A stretch of 12,789 nt of DNA from the NCBI GenBank assembly GCA_023441145.1, contig JAEZQN010000114.1, positions 1 through 12,789 of the forward strand, in the 5' to 3' direction. The notes beneath the pieces are model-generated. The model was not told where the DNA came from and searched no databases. It worked only from the letters and a program-made list of their open reading frames with translations. The stretch comes from Bacillota bacterium. Lineage in GTDB: Bacteria > Bacillota > Clostridia > Lachnospirales > Lachnospiraceae. The number at the start of each line of letters is the position of its first letter. The first letter of the stretch is position 1. Below, piece by piece: positions 1 to 6,677 of the stretch. A program made the position numbers and the translations under genes.

Positions 1-66
1 CCATAAGCGATAAATCAAAAAGCTGTCAAGAAAAAAACGGAGCCAAAACGGTAAAGAAGCTGAATA

Positions 67-318
67 TCAAAAAGTTTTCAGTCTCTCTTTGATGGACAGG
101 ATAGTGCTTTCAATCTGCCGATTAATCTCAATAAATTCCTCAACGCTTTTCCTGTCGGATTATTTAGGCCCCAATCCTCCCTACGCTTGCAGGGTAGAAG
201 GGGATATTCAACATTGCAACCCATTGTTACGCGGTTTTAGCAGTTGCCTGATAAAATTTTTATTAGTTGATTTAGTAAGCATCCGAAAAATGGGTGGTTT
301 CTGAACGGCGGGTACAGA
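67..318 (-). pseudogene. arsC: Decayed arsenate reductase (ArsC, thioredoxin-dependent type), C-terminal remnant
   Basis: Reading the minus strand, 224 down to about 150 translates to MGCNVEYPLLPCKRREDWG followed by LNNPTGK. This matches the conserved stretch of low-molecular-weight-phosphatase-type arsenate reductases (TMGCNV.CP.LPCK.REDWGL.DPTGK). After one base is lost in the T-run at 147-150, the frame changes and continues as SVEEFIEINRQIES and so on to a TGA at 67-69, the normal C-terminal helix of the family. Upstream, KPPI (289-300) in another frame fits the region after the SAGTE motif, but the roughly 60 bases between it and the MGCNV motif are too short and contain stops. The catalytic N-terminal CxHNSCRS loop is not visible. 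The gene is therefore broken by at least one frameshift and one internal deletion. Identification rests on remembered family motifs; the middle part is strong, the 5' boundary is a guess. Confidence 0.62.
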
Positions 319-361
319 AATTATGCGAAAAAACCTATTGATGCAAGAGTGAAAACAAATG

Positions 362-391
362 TTGATAAAAAATAGAGAATTATTTTATACA
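362..391 (+). promoter_or_regulatory. Candidate promoter for the response regulator operon
   Basis: TTGATA (362-367) and TTATAC (385-390) are separated by 17 bases; TATACA (386-391) is the alternative -10 at 18 bases. The site lies just upstream of a strong ribosome binding site (GGGAGGG, 406-412). A 7-base inverted repeat, TGATAAA (363-369) and TTTATCA (396-402), brackets the core promoter and could be a regulator site. No transcript evidence is available from sequence. Confidence 0.45.
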
Positions 392-419
392 ATTGTTTAT
401 CAGTCGGGAGGGATAATAT

Positions 420-1094
420 ATGCCGGATAAAATTTTAATTGTTGATGATGAGGAAGGTGTTGTTTCGCTGTTAAAAGACTATTTTGAGATAAATGGTTAT
501 GATATATTGACAGCCAAAGACGGAGCGCAGGCAATAAAACAATCAGAAAAACAACCGGATATTATATTACTAGATGTAAATATGCCGGATTTGGATGGGT
601 TTGAAGTTTGTAAACGAATTAGAAATTTTGTTTCCTGCCCCATTTTATTTTTGACTGCAAAAATAGATGACGCTGATAAAATTAACGGGTTCAGTGTGGG
701 TGGCGATGATTATATTGTCAAACCGTTCAGCATTGACGCTCTCGGCGCGAGAGTTTCTGCTCATATAAGACGTGATAAACGTCGAACTGGTAATAGTAAG
801 GTAAAATTTGAAGATGAAATGGTTATCGACTATTCTGCCAAGTTGGTATATTACAAAGATGAAGCTATTCCTTTGGTAAAAAAAGAGTTCGAAATAGTCG
901 AATTCTTATCTACGAACAGTGGACAGGTTTTTGATAAAGAAAGAATTTATGAACATCTTTGGGGCTGGGATAGTGAGGGCGACAGTTCAGTTGTTACAGA
1001 ACATATCAGAAGAATTCGTGCAAAGCTTATGGGTGCAGGTAGCAAGGCTCACATAGAGACTGTATGGGGGGTGGGATATAAATGGGTAAGATAA
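420..1094 (+). CDS. OmpR/PhoB-family response regulator
   Basis: Two-domain DNA-binding response regulator of 224 residues, the usual length. The receiver (about 3-118) carries the acidic pocket D9/D10, the phospho-acceptor D52 in LLDVNMPD, T79 and K101 in the VKPF motif. The C-terminal winged-helix domain (about 128-223) ends in the family's typical VWGVGYKW hairpin. The ATG is supported by GGGAGGG seven bases upstream. The stop overlaps the start of the next gene by 13 bases, so regulator and kinase are translationally coupled and almost certainly a cognate pair. The ABC transporter genes follow in the same direction, so the regulator most likely controls them, as in peptide-antibiotic resistance and export modules. 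The family call is secure; the inducing signal is unknown. Confidence 0.93.
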   Translation: MPDKILIVDDEEGVVSLLKDYFEINGYDILTAKDGAQAIKQSEKQPDIILLDVNMPDLDGFEVCKRIRNFVSCPILFLTAKIDDADKINGFSVGGDDYIVKPFSIDALGARVSAHIRRDKRRTGNSKVKFEDEMVIDYSAKLVYYKDEAIPLVKKEFEIVEFLSTNSGQVFDKERIYEHLWGWDSEGDSSVVTEHIRRIRAKLMGAGSKAHIETVWGVGYKWVR

Positions 1095-2257
1095 AGCGTT
1101 TATGCAGGAATCTTTCAATCAGAAAGACGTTTATGCTGTATGTGGTTATATTTCTTCTGCTGGCAACTGCTATTTCAGCAATAACGATTAATATCGCCAG
1201 CGATATAAGAGCAAAAATTATGTTATCTTATTTGGATGGTACAAAGTCAAATGAAATAAATGGCTCCGGTGTAATAATCAATTATATTGATGGTGAAATA
1301 CAGTATTCTACCAAAGATGCTGTTATTGTAAAAACATGTGATGCTGTTACATCCTTTTCTATCCCTGTGTTTTTTAGCGTATGTGTTGTAGTAGCCGCGC
1401 TTCTGTTTTATCGAAACAAATTAAAGAAACCGATAGGAATTTTAAGTCAAGCCTCCGAAAGTATTACAGAGAACAATCTTGATTTTCAGATTCAATACGA
1501 TAGCTGTGACGAAATGGGTCAGCTTTGTGCATGCTTTGAGAAGATGCGATCCTCTCTTGACCATAATAACCGTGAAATGTGGAGAACCATGGAAGAACGC
1601 AAGCGACTAAATGCTGCTTTTGCCCATGATTTGCGCACACCATTAACTGTTCTCCGAGGGTATACGGATTTTCTAAGTAAATATTTACCCAATGATATGC
1701 TAAAAAAGGACAAGATATTATCAACCGTTTTTACAATGGATAGTTATATTACAAGACTTGAAAATTATGTGGGAAGTATGTATTCCATACAAAAACTTGA
1801 TGAGATCGAACCAACTTTAAAAAAAATTGCTTTTGACAGACTGTGTGAACAGTTAAAGGATTCCGCAGAAATATTATGTCAAGATAAAAAGATTGATTTT
1901 ATTTCCTACTCGAGCAATAAATTTATTTCCGTAAATTCTGAAATTGTAGCACAGGTATTTGAAAATCTTATTTCTAATGCATCACGATACGCAAAAGAAG
2001 GTATAACAGTTAGCCTTGAATGTTCAGAGAAAACATTGAAGATGACAATAACGGATGACGGTATCGGTTTTTCGAATGAAGCTTTAAAAAAGGCGACAGA
2101 ACCGTTTTATCGGGGCCAAAATGATTCTGGCAAGTCCCATTTCGGACTCGGACTAAACATTTGCAGAATTCTTTGCGAAAAACACGGTGGTACACTGAAA
2201 TTGAATACTTTGATAGCTGGCGGCGCCGAAGTTATCGCTATTTTCAACATTTCTTAG
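1082..2257 (+). CDS. Membrane sensor histidine kinase
   Basis: Sensor kinase of 391 residues, partner of the regulator it overlaps by 13 bases. Two membrane segments (about 17-38 and 91-110) flank a short extracytoplasmic loop of about 50 residues. A HAMP-like linker (about 110-165) follows, then a HisKA domain with the H-box FAHDLRTPLTVLRGY (phospho-acceptor H182). The HATPase domain has an N-box (FENLISNASRY, N295 and N299), a G1 box (DDGIGF, 325-330) and a G2 box (GLGLN, 355-359). All catalytic motifs are intact. The small sensing loop resembles intramembrane-sensing kinases, which often detect cell-envelope stress or the flux of their neighbouring ABC transporter; that link is inferred. 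The AHDLRTPL box places it in the common HPK1-like group. Confidence 0.93.
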   Translation: MGKIKRLCRNLSIRKTFMLYVVIFLLLATAISAITINIASDIRAKIMLSYLDGTKSNEINGSGVIINYIDGEIQYSTKDAVIVKTCDAVTSFSIPVFFSVCVVVAALLFYRNKLKKPIGILSQASESITENNLDFQIQYDSCDEMGQLCACFEKMRSSLDHNNREMWRTMEERKRLNAAFAHDLRTPLTVLRGYTDFLSKYLPNDMLKKDKILSTVFTMDSYITRLENYVGSMYSIQKLDEIEPTLKKIAFDRLCEQLKDSAEILCQDKKIDFISYSSNKFISVNSEIVAQVFENLISNASRYAKEGITVSLECSEKTLKMTITDDGIGFSNEALKKATEPFYRGQNDSGKSHFGLGLNICRILCEKHGGTLKLNTLIAGGAEVIAIFNIS

Positions 2258-2301
2258 ATATTTTCCTAGTAGATAAAAAGTAGATATTTATATTCTATAC
2301 T
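2255..2301 (+). promoter_or_regulatory. TAGATA direct repeats and -10 box upstream of the ABC genes: possible activator site
   Basis: TAGATA occurs three times, at 2255-2260 (overlapping the kinase stop codon), 2270-2275 and 2281-2286; the last two are 11 bases apart, one helical turn. A TATACT -10 box lies at 2296-2301, but nothing like TTGACA sits 16-18 bases upstream of it. This is the layout of a promoter that needs an OmpR-family activator bound to tandem half-sites. Whether the upstream regulator binds here is inference. The DNA is AT-rich, so a chance repeat is possible. Confidence 0.4.
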
Positions 2302-2333
2302 CTTCTTGTAATCAAAACAAGGAGAGTGTTTTT

Positions 2334-3236
2334 ATGAAAGAAAACAGGATTTTAATCCGAAATCTAAACAAATTCTATGGAAGTAAGCAAGCAATATATG
2401 AATTAAATCTTACGATTAAACAAGGAATGTTCGGACTACTAGGCAGGAACGGTGCAGGAAAAACAACATTAATGAAAACTCTTGCAACTTTATTGAACAA
2501 GAAAAGTGGTGAAATAAGTATTTGTGGAGTTCCGATTGAAAACGCAAAGGAAATCCGGAAAATTATCGGGTATCTGCCGCAGGATTTTTCTATGTATCCT
2601 AGCATGACTGTAGCAGAGGTGATGGATTACCTTGGCATACTGTCAGGAATGAGTTCTGATTTACGAAAAGAAAAAATATCTGTGCTTTTGAAAAAAGTCA
2701 ACCTTTCTGAACATAGCTCTAAGAAGGTTAAGACATTATCCGGCGGTATGAAACGCCGTCTTGGTATAGCACAGGCACTTTTACATAATCCGAAGGTGTT
2801 GATTGTTGACGAACCCACAGCAGGACTAGACCCGGAGGAAAGAATTCGGTTTCGCAATTTGTTATGTGAAATTGCAGAGGACAAAATTGTAATTTTGTCT
2901 ACCCATATTGTAGGAGATATTGAAGCGACCTGTGAAGATATTGCTATATTAAACGATGGTAAATTGCTTTATAATGGCACAGTTAATGATTTACTTAAAT
3001 TAGCTAAAGGAAATATTTATACAACAACTGTTTCTAAAAAAGAAATTCCCGCTATTAAGCAAAACTACATTGTAACCGGCATGCTTACCACAGGAAATTC
3101 ATGTAATGTTCGCTTTGTTTCAATTGACATACCGAATATAAAAGCAGATGTATGCGAGCCGAATGTGGAGGACGCTTATATGCTGTGCCTTCATCAAAAC
3201 GGAGTTGAGAAGCACACACTCGGAGGTGAATTATAA
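2334..3236 (+). CDS. ABC transporter ATP-binding protein
   Basis: ATPase subunit of 300 residues that would power the two permeases encoded next. Visible motifs are Walker A GRNGAGKT (37-44), the Q-loop at LPQDFS (Q83), signature LSGGM (135-139), Walker B VLIVDE (155-160), D-loop AGLDP and the switch histidine in STHI (H191). The last 80 residues form an accessory C-terminal region, common in CcmA-like ATPases of ABC-2 exporters. GGAGAG lies upstream of the ATG, and the stop overlaps the first permease start by one base (TAATG), which indicates coupling. The neighbouring two-component system suggests export of, or defence against, a peptide or envelope-active compound. The substrate is not deducible. 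Confidence 0.92.
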   Translation: MKENRILIRNLNKFYGSKQAIYELNLTIKQGMFGLLGRNGAGKTTLMKTLATLLNKKSGEISICGVPIENAKEIRKIIGYLPQDFSMYPSMTVAEVMDYLGILSGMSSDLRKEKISVLLKKVNLSEHSSKKVKTLSGGMKRRLGIAQALLHNPKVLIVDEPTAGLDPEERIRFRNLLCEIAEDKIVILSTHIVGDIEATCEDIAILNDGKLLYNGTVNDLLKLAKGNIYTTTVSKKEIPAIKQNYIVTGMLTTGNSCNVRFVSIDIPNIKADVCEPNVEDAYMLCLHQNGVEKHTLGGEL

Positions 3237-4561
3237 TGACTTTATTCATGAAAGAATGCAGGAAAATAGTCACCAGCATTCCTTATGTCATATTTGTTGT
3301 TGTTTTATTAGCTTTTTCATATACACAGATTATACCGGAATTCACCAAAATAGAAAGTCCTCAAGCAAACCAAGAAAGCTATGGCATGAAAAGCGAAGAA
3401 CTTCCCGAACTGATTATGCCGGAAGCGTTAAAATCACTATTAAATGAATTCAGTGCAAACAACTATATAGCCTATCCTATAGGATTTTACAAAAATGTTA
3501 AGCTTAATGATAAAAAGCAAACTGAAATTGCTCAAATATTATCTGAGTTAACAGGTGTATCCAAAGGTGAACTGCTTAAAATGGCAGGCGTGGAATCTGT
3601 CGGACAAAGTATAGAGATTGGTAATGGCAGCGGACTGGAACAGGATGAGAATGGAAATTATGTTTTCAATGTCCCTGACACTACAGAAAATGGTGATAAC
3701 GATACGGAAATATCTTCTGTAACATTGAGTGAATCTATAAATTATGAACATTTTTTAGAATTAATGAAGCAAACCGATAAACTTATCGGTGGCGGCTCAC
3801 AATACTCGAAAGTGCATTTGATAAATAACTTTGGTCAAGTCCCTGTTACTTATGAGGAAGCACTTGCTGATTATAATAAAATTGTGGAAGAAGATAAATT
3901 AACAGGTGCATATGCCCGGCTGTTTTGTGACTACTTAGGAATGATGGTCGCTTTGTTGCCGGTATTTGTGGCTGTAGGAATCGGATTAAAGGATAGAAAA
4001 GCGAGAATACGTGAGCTCGTTTTTACACGAAAGGTTTCCTCAGCTATTATCGTAATCAACCGTTATCTTGCCATGCTTTTCATGATGATGTTACCTGTTT
4101 TGCTAATGGCTGCTTATGCGACCGTTTCTGTGAACGGAATGTACAGTGGAGTAAGAATTGATTATCTTGCTTTCTTCAAATACTCGTTAGGTTGGCTGCT
4201 TCCTACACTTATGACCTCCGCCGCTGTCGGTTTGTTTTTTACGGAGCTTGCGGATTCTCCTATTGCTATAGCTATTCAAGGTTTATGGTGGTTTTTTGGA
4301 ATGTTTGAAGGCGTTAAGCAGTTGAATGGCGGATATGATGGTCTGGTACTTTCCCCCCGTCATAATTCTCTTGGAAATACACAGGTGTATCTGGACTCCT
4401 TACAAACTCTGTTGGTAAACCGCATTTTTTATACTTTATTATCTGCTCTGCTTGTAGCACTTACTATAATAATTTATGAAATGAAAAGGAGGGGCAAACT
4501 TAATGTCTACGGTAATTTTAAAAAAATATTCGGAAATCGCAAAAGCAAATTTAAGGCATAA
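3236..4561 (+). CDS. ABC-2-type permease with large extracytoplasmic domain
   Basis: Membrane subunit of 441 residues. One membrane segment near the N-terminus (about 15-34) is followed by a large hydrophilic part (about 35-230), presumably outside the membrane and rich in acidic residues with a short E/N/D-rich spacer near 134-158. About five further membrane segments follow (roughly 232-250, 272-298, 315-336, 342-357, 397-414) with a basic tail. This topology, an N-terminal helix, a big outer domain and a C-terminal helical bundle, is that of ABC-2 exporter subunits. Its start overlaps the ATPase stop by one base. Its C-terminal 19 codons overlap the next permease gene in another frame. No closer family is recognised. 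Confidence 0.85.
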   Translation: MTLFMKECRKIVTSIPYVIFVVVLLAFSYTQIIPEFTKIESPQANQESYGMKSEELPELIMPEALKSLLNEFSANNYIAYPIGFYKNVKLNDKKQTEIAQILSELTGVSKGELLKMAGVESVGQSIEIGNGSGLEQDENGNYVFNVPDTTENGDNDTEISSVTLSESINYEHFLELMKQTDKLIGGGSQYSKVHLINNFGQVPVTYEEALADYNKIVEEDKLTGAYARLFCDYLGMMVALLPVFVAVGIGLKDRKARIRELVFTRKVSSAIIVINRYLAMLFMMMLPVLLMAAYATVSVNGMYSGVRIDYLAFFKYSLGWLLPTLMTSAAVGLFFTELADSPIAIAIQGLWWFFGMFEGVKQLNGGYDGLVLSPRHNSLGNTQVYLDSLQTLLVNRIFYTLLSALLVALTIIIYEMKRRGKLNVYGNFKKIFGNRKSKFKA

Positions 4562-5144
4562 TTTCCTGCCACAATTTGCGCTTGTATTCCTGATACTCAT
4601 TTTTGCTCCTATCATATTTGGAATTACAGGATTAGATGCAAAGGCTTCGGCAGTACCCCTTGAAATGTTTGTATCGTTAATTGGTATTGTACTCTTAACA
4701 CCGATATTTGCACCTGAGCAAAATGAAGAAATAAAGGATACAGTAGAGTCAAAGTATATAAGCTCAATTATTGTCTATTTGATTCGTATTTTCATTTCAA
4801 TTGTGCTTATGGCATTCTTAATCGGAATATTTATCTATATTATGGAGTGGAATGGATGTGATATATCTTTAAAACTAGCATATGGTACATTCGCCTCCGC
4901 ACTTCTAATCGGTGCAATCGGGTTTGCTGCTTATGGGATCAGCAATAATATAGCAGTTGGATATATGCTGCCAATTCTATATTATGCTTTGAATTTTGTT
5001 GGAGGAAATAAGCATTTTGGTAATTTTTATCTGTTTTCTATGACAAAAGGCAGTTACAGCAAAAAAGTATGGCTGCTTATAAGCGGAGTATTATTAATGA
5101 TACTTACCATGGCTTGGAAGCAATATATTCAAAAGAAAAAATAG
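4503..5144 (+). CDS. ABC transporter permease, small membrane subunit
   Basis: Protein of 213 residues with about six membrane segments (around 22-42, 51-70, 88-114, 123-145, 150-168, 189-206) and no large soluble domain, ending in a lysine-rich tail. It would pair with the larger permease to form an asymmetric membrane pore. The ATG is backed by AGGAGGGG at 4488-4495, which lies inside the upstream gene; the two genes share 59 bases in different frames. The unusually long overlap and the good ribosome binding site support this start over later ones. It is the last gene of the regulator/kinase/ABC run and is followed by a terminator. No named family is recognised beyond ABC-2-like permease. 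Confidence 0.8.
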   Translation: MSTVILKKYSEIAKANLRHNFLPQFALVFLILIFAPIIFGITGLDAKASAVPLEMFVSLIGIVLLTPIFAPEQNEEIKDTVESKYISSIIVYLIRIFISIVLMAFLIGIFIYIMEWNGCDISLKLAYGTFASALLIGAIGFAAYGISNNIAVGYMLPILYYALNFVGGNKHFGNFYLFSMTKGSYSKKVWLLISGVLLMILTMAWKQYIQKKK

Positions 5145-5200
5145 TATCTTAATAATGCACATTAAGACACATGACTCATGGGAACTGATTGCTATTAAGC

Positions 5201-5228
5201 AAAAGGGTAGCCCATCGGCTACTTTTCT
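5201..5228 (+). terminator. Hairpin terminator after the first ABC operon
   Basis: GTAGCC (5207-5212), a four-base loop, GGCTAC (5217-5222) and then TTTTCT. G-U and A-T pairs can lengthen the stem using the preceding AAAAGG. It lies about 60 bases after the last permease stop and fits a rho-independent terminator for the plus strand. Confidence 0.7.
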
Positions 5229-5231
5229 GTA

Positions 5232-5336
5232 TTATGTACTCAACAGGGCTTTCACAGTTGCTTTGACGATCTCCAAAGAATGCTCATCGGAGTTGTAAAG
5301 CATATACAACGTGGAGTTTGTACTACAGAAAGAAAA
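5232..5336 (-). pseudogene. Unrecognised minus-strand coding fragment
   Basis: An open stretch of about 34 codons ends in TAA at 5232-5234. From an internal ATG at 5301-5303 it reads MLYNSDEHSLEIVKATVKAL plus three more residues. Composition looks protein-like (alternating charged and hydrophobic residues, a likely helix), but there is no ribosome binding site and a stop lies just upstream at 5337-5339. It overlaps the plus-strand fragment at 5280-5462, so both cannot be intact genes. I do not recognise it; a relic of a mobile-element gene is one possibility. Confidence 0.2.
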
Positions 5337-5462
5337 CTATCTGAAACTGACTGGATTGAATTCGATCATGAAGTCCTTCGTGCATATGGAATTGAACAAT
5401 ATTATACCGATATTAAAAATTCATCACTCTCCATGCAAAGAATGAGACTCGGAGTTCGTTGA
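5280..5462 (+). pseudogene. Unrecognised short ORF, probably the 3' end of a lost gene
   Basis: There are 60 codons from the first ATG, but the frame is open from about 5211, over the upstream terminator. The second half (EFDHEVLRAYGIEQYYTDIK and onward to a TGA at 5460-5462) has coding-like codon choice and looks like the C-terminal tail of a larger protein. No ribosome binding site precedes the ATG, and no known domain is recognised. Its position among other fragments between two intact operons favours a truncated remnant over a functional small protein. Confidence 0.25.
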
Positions 5463-5520
5463 TGCATAAGTAATAAATTAGCAAATATAACACTATCTAC
5501 AAACGAAAGAAGTAGCTTCC

Positions 5521-5602
5521 GCTGTCAGCCCATGACAGCAGAAAGCCTTTAAATCGAGCGGTTTCTGCCTCTTTACCAACCGGCAATAGCACAAGAACCG
5601 CT
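5521..5602. repeat. Nested inverted repeats in a gene-free stretch
   Basis: Three interleaved inverted repeats lie here: GCTGTCA/TGACAGC (5521-5527 and 5533-5539), GCAGAAA/TTTCTGC (5538-5544 and 5562-5568) and AGCGGTT/AACCGCT (5557-5563 and 5596-5602). They can form alternative hairpins. Such clusters occur near the ends and transfer origins of conjugative or mobilizable elements, but no nick site or partner gene is visible. From 5463 to 5800 I see no credible intact gene. Confidence 0.5.
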
Positions 5603-5680
5603 TATTTGCTTATATCAAAGACAGTACCAACATTGAGCCGTGCTGCGACATAGAGAAGTCGCTGCTCATAATCTCAATAT

Positions 5681-5738
5681 TCCCGTTTGCCGAGTGCACA
5701 CCCTATGCACACTCCCAAGTTTCCGTTTACCGAGTGCA
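5681..5738. repeat. Two-copy 18-base direct repeat, 40 bases apart
   Basis: TCCCGTTTGCCGAGTGCA (5681-5698) and TTCCGTTTACCGAGTGCA (5721-5738) match at 16 of 18 positions. Between them, TGCAC recurs around a short spacer. With only two copies this is not a CRISPR array; paired protein-binding sites (iterons or recombinase arm sites) or a small tandem duplication would both fit. Confidence 0.55.
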
Positions 5739-5803
5739 AGGTGTAATATAACTATATGCGCCGTATATGGGGTTTTTCTTTGCAATCTATAACTGCAGAA
5801 AAC

Positions 5804-5848
5804 AAAAAAGCCGTCAAAAAGCCCTGAAATCAAGACCTTTTGACGGCT
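5804..5848 (-). terminator. Minus-strand hairpin terminator without an intact gene
   Basis: An 11-base perfect inverted repeat, AGCCGTCAAAA (5809-5819) and TTTTGACGGCT (5838-5848), encloses 18 bases. Read on the minus strand, the stem is followed by six T residues (5804-5809), so it works in that direction; on the plus strand no T-run follows. No intact minus-strand gene lies to its right, so it is probably left over from a lost gene. Confidence 0.65.
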
Positions 5849-5857
5849 AGTGTGTGT

Positions 5858-5897
5858 AAAAAAAGAACGTCAGCATTGTATCAATACTGACGTTCTT
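5858..5897 (-). terminator. Second minus-strand hairpin terminator
   Basis: AAGAACGTCAGCATTG (5863-5878) pairs with CAATACTGACGTTCTT (5882-5897) with one mismatch and a three-base loop, a very stable 16-base stem. On the minus strand it is followed by a T-run (5858-5864). It stands 10 bases from the preceding terminator, making a tandem pair with the same orientation. Confidence 0.65.
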
Positions 5898-5900
5898 ATT

Positions 5901-5987
5901 ATGGGCTTTAGCCTGTTGAGCGCATTGGAGTTTCTCAACAGAGAAACGGAGATATGTGAAATAATAAACCACTACGGGTGGTCATGA
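5901..5987 (+). other. 28-codon open frame, unrecognised
   Basis: ATG at 5901 opens 28 codons that include SALEFLNRETEICEIINHYG and end in TGA at 5985-5987. The residue mix looks protein-like, but no ribosome binding site precedes it and the start sits directly against the hairpin at 5863-5897. It is most likely a coding remnant at the edge of the decayed region. A chance frame is equally possible. Confidence 0.15.
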
Positions 5988-6006
5988 TTGCCTAAAAAAG
6001 TTTATA

Positions 6007-6036
6007 TTGACAATAAATAGAAGACAATATTATAAT
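6007..6036 (+). promoter_or_regulatory. Promoter and candidate TetR operator
   Basis: TTGACA (6007-6012) and TATAAT (6031-6036) are both perfect consensus boxes, 18 bases apart, placed before the tetR-like gene. The palindrome TATTG-A-CAATA (6005-6015) covers the -35 box, and GACAATA recurs at 6009-6015 and 6023-6029. A dimeric repressor bound here would block RNA polymerase, so autoregulation by the downstream TetR-family protein is plausible. TetR operators are usually longer than 11 bases, so the true site may extend into the spacer. Confidence 0.65.
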
Positions 6037-6082
6037 GATTAAAAATACATAAATAGTCAAATGGTCTGCAAGGAGGGAACCT

Positions 6083-6676
6083 ATGCCAAAATCCTATAGT
6101 GAACAAGAGCGTCTGAAAATACAGGAAGCACTTTTGCATCATGGTGCGAAGTGTATTGCAACTTATGGAATAAAACGTACTACCGTGGACGAATTAGTAC
6201 GCCGTGCTAATATTCCTAAAGGAACCTTTTATCTTTTTTATCCATCCAAAGAAGTGCTGTTATTTCAAGTAATACAGAACTGGCATGATAAGCTTCAACA
6301 AGAGTTTTGTGAAGCAGTAGAACAATTAGGGAATAACCTAGATGTAGAGAAATTGACGAACCTAGTATTTGATATTTTTGTTAGGTTAGATGAGACGGGT
6401 ATCATGGAATGTCTAACTAGTGGGGAGATGGAAGTACTGATAAGAAAATTACCACCTGAAATCGTGGCTGAGCATCTTGCTCATGATGACGACATGGTGG
6501 AACAGCTAATGAAGTTCCTTCCTGGAGTAGAGGGGAAGAATGTACAAGAATATTCTGCAGCTCTCAGGGGAGTGTTTTTTATGCTCCTTCATAAGAGAGA
6601 GATTGGTGAGGAGTATAAAGCAGCTATGAAAATAGCTATCAAAGGCTTGTTTATTCAACTAATAGGAGGAGAATAA
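6083..6676 (+). CDS. TetR/AcrR-family transcriptional regulator
   Basis: Regulator of 197 residues, the normal family length. The N-terminal helix-turn-helix (about 28-55) shows the family pattern TTVDELVRRANIPKGTFYLF followed by YPSKEVLL. The C-terminal two thirds form the variable ligand-binding helical domain. AAGGAGGG lies five bases before the ATG. The stop is separated from the next ATG by one base, and the ATPase's ribosome binding site lies in the last codons of this gene, so the regulator is co-transcribed with the exporter it most likely represses. The ligand, probably a substrate of the exporter, is unknown. Confidence 0.93.
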   Translation: MPKSYSEQERLKIQEALLHHGAKCIATYGIKRTTVDELVRRANIPKGTFYLFYPSKEVLLFQVIQNWHDKLQQEFCEAVEQLGNNLDVEKLTNLVFDIFVRLDETGIMECLTSGEMEVLIRKLPPEIVAEHLAHDDDMVEQLMKFLPGVEGKNVQEYSAALRGVFFMLLHKREIGEEYKAAMKIAIKGLFIQLIGGE

Positions 6677-6677
6677 A

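Noticed and set aside
3..92. 30-codon plus-strand open frame running in from the left edge, ending in TGA at 90-92
   Set aside because: It could be the tail of an upstream gene, but nothing in it is recognisable and it overlaps the arsC remnant; too little to call.
89..304. 71-codon plus-strand open frame
   Set aside because: It is the antisense of the arsenate reductase remnant, has no ribosome binding site, and the minus-strand reading matches known ArsC motifs.
3148..3447. 99-codon plus-strand open frame across the ATPase/permease junction
   Set aside because: Out-of-frame shadow of two well-supported genes, with no ribosome binding site.
5170..5180. Palindrome CATGACTCATG
   Set aside because: Perfect but only 11 bases, downstream of an operon and before its terminator; no regulator or promoter relates to it.
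5681..5738. CRISPR array
   Set aside because: Only two repeat copies, a 22-base gap that itself contains repeats, and no cas genes.
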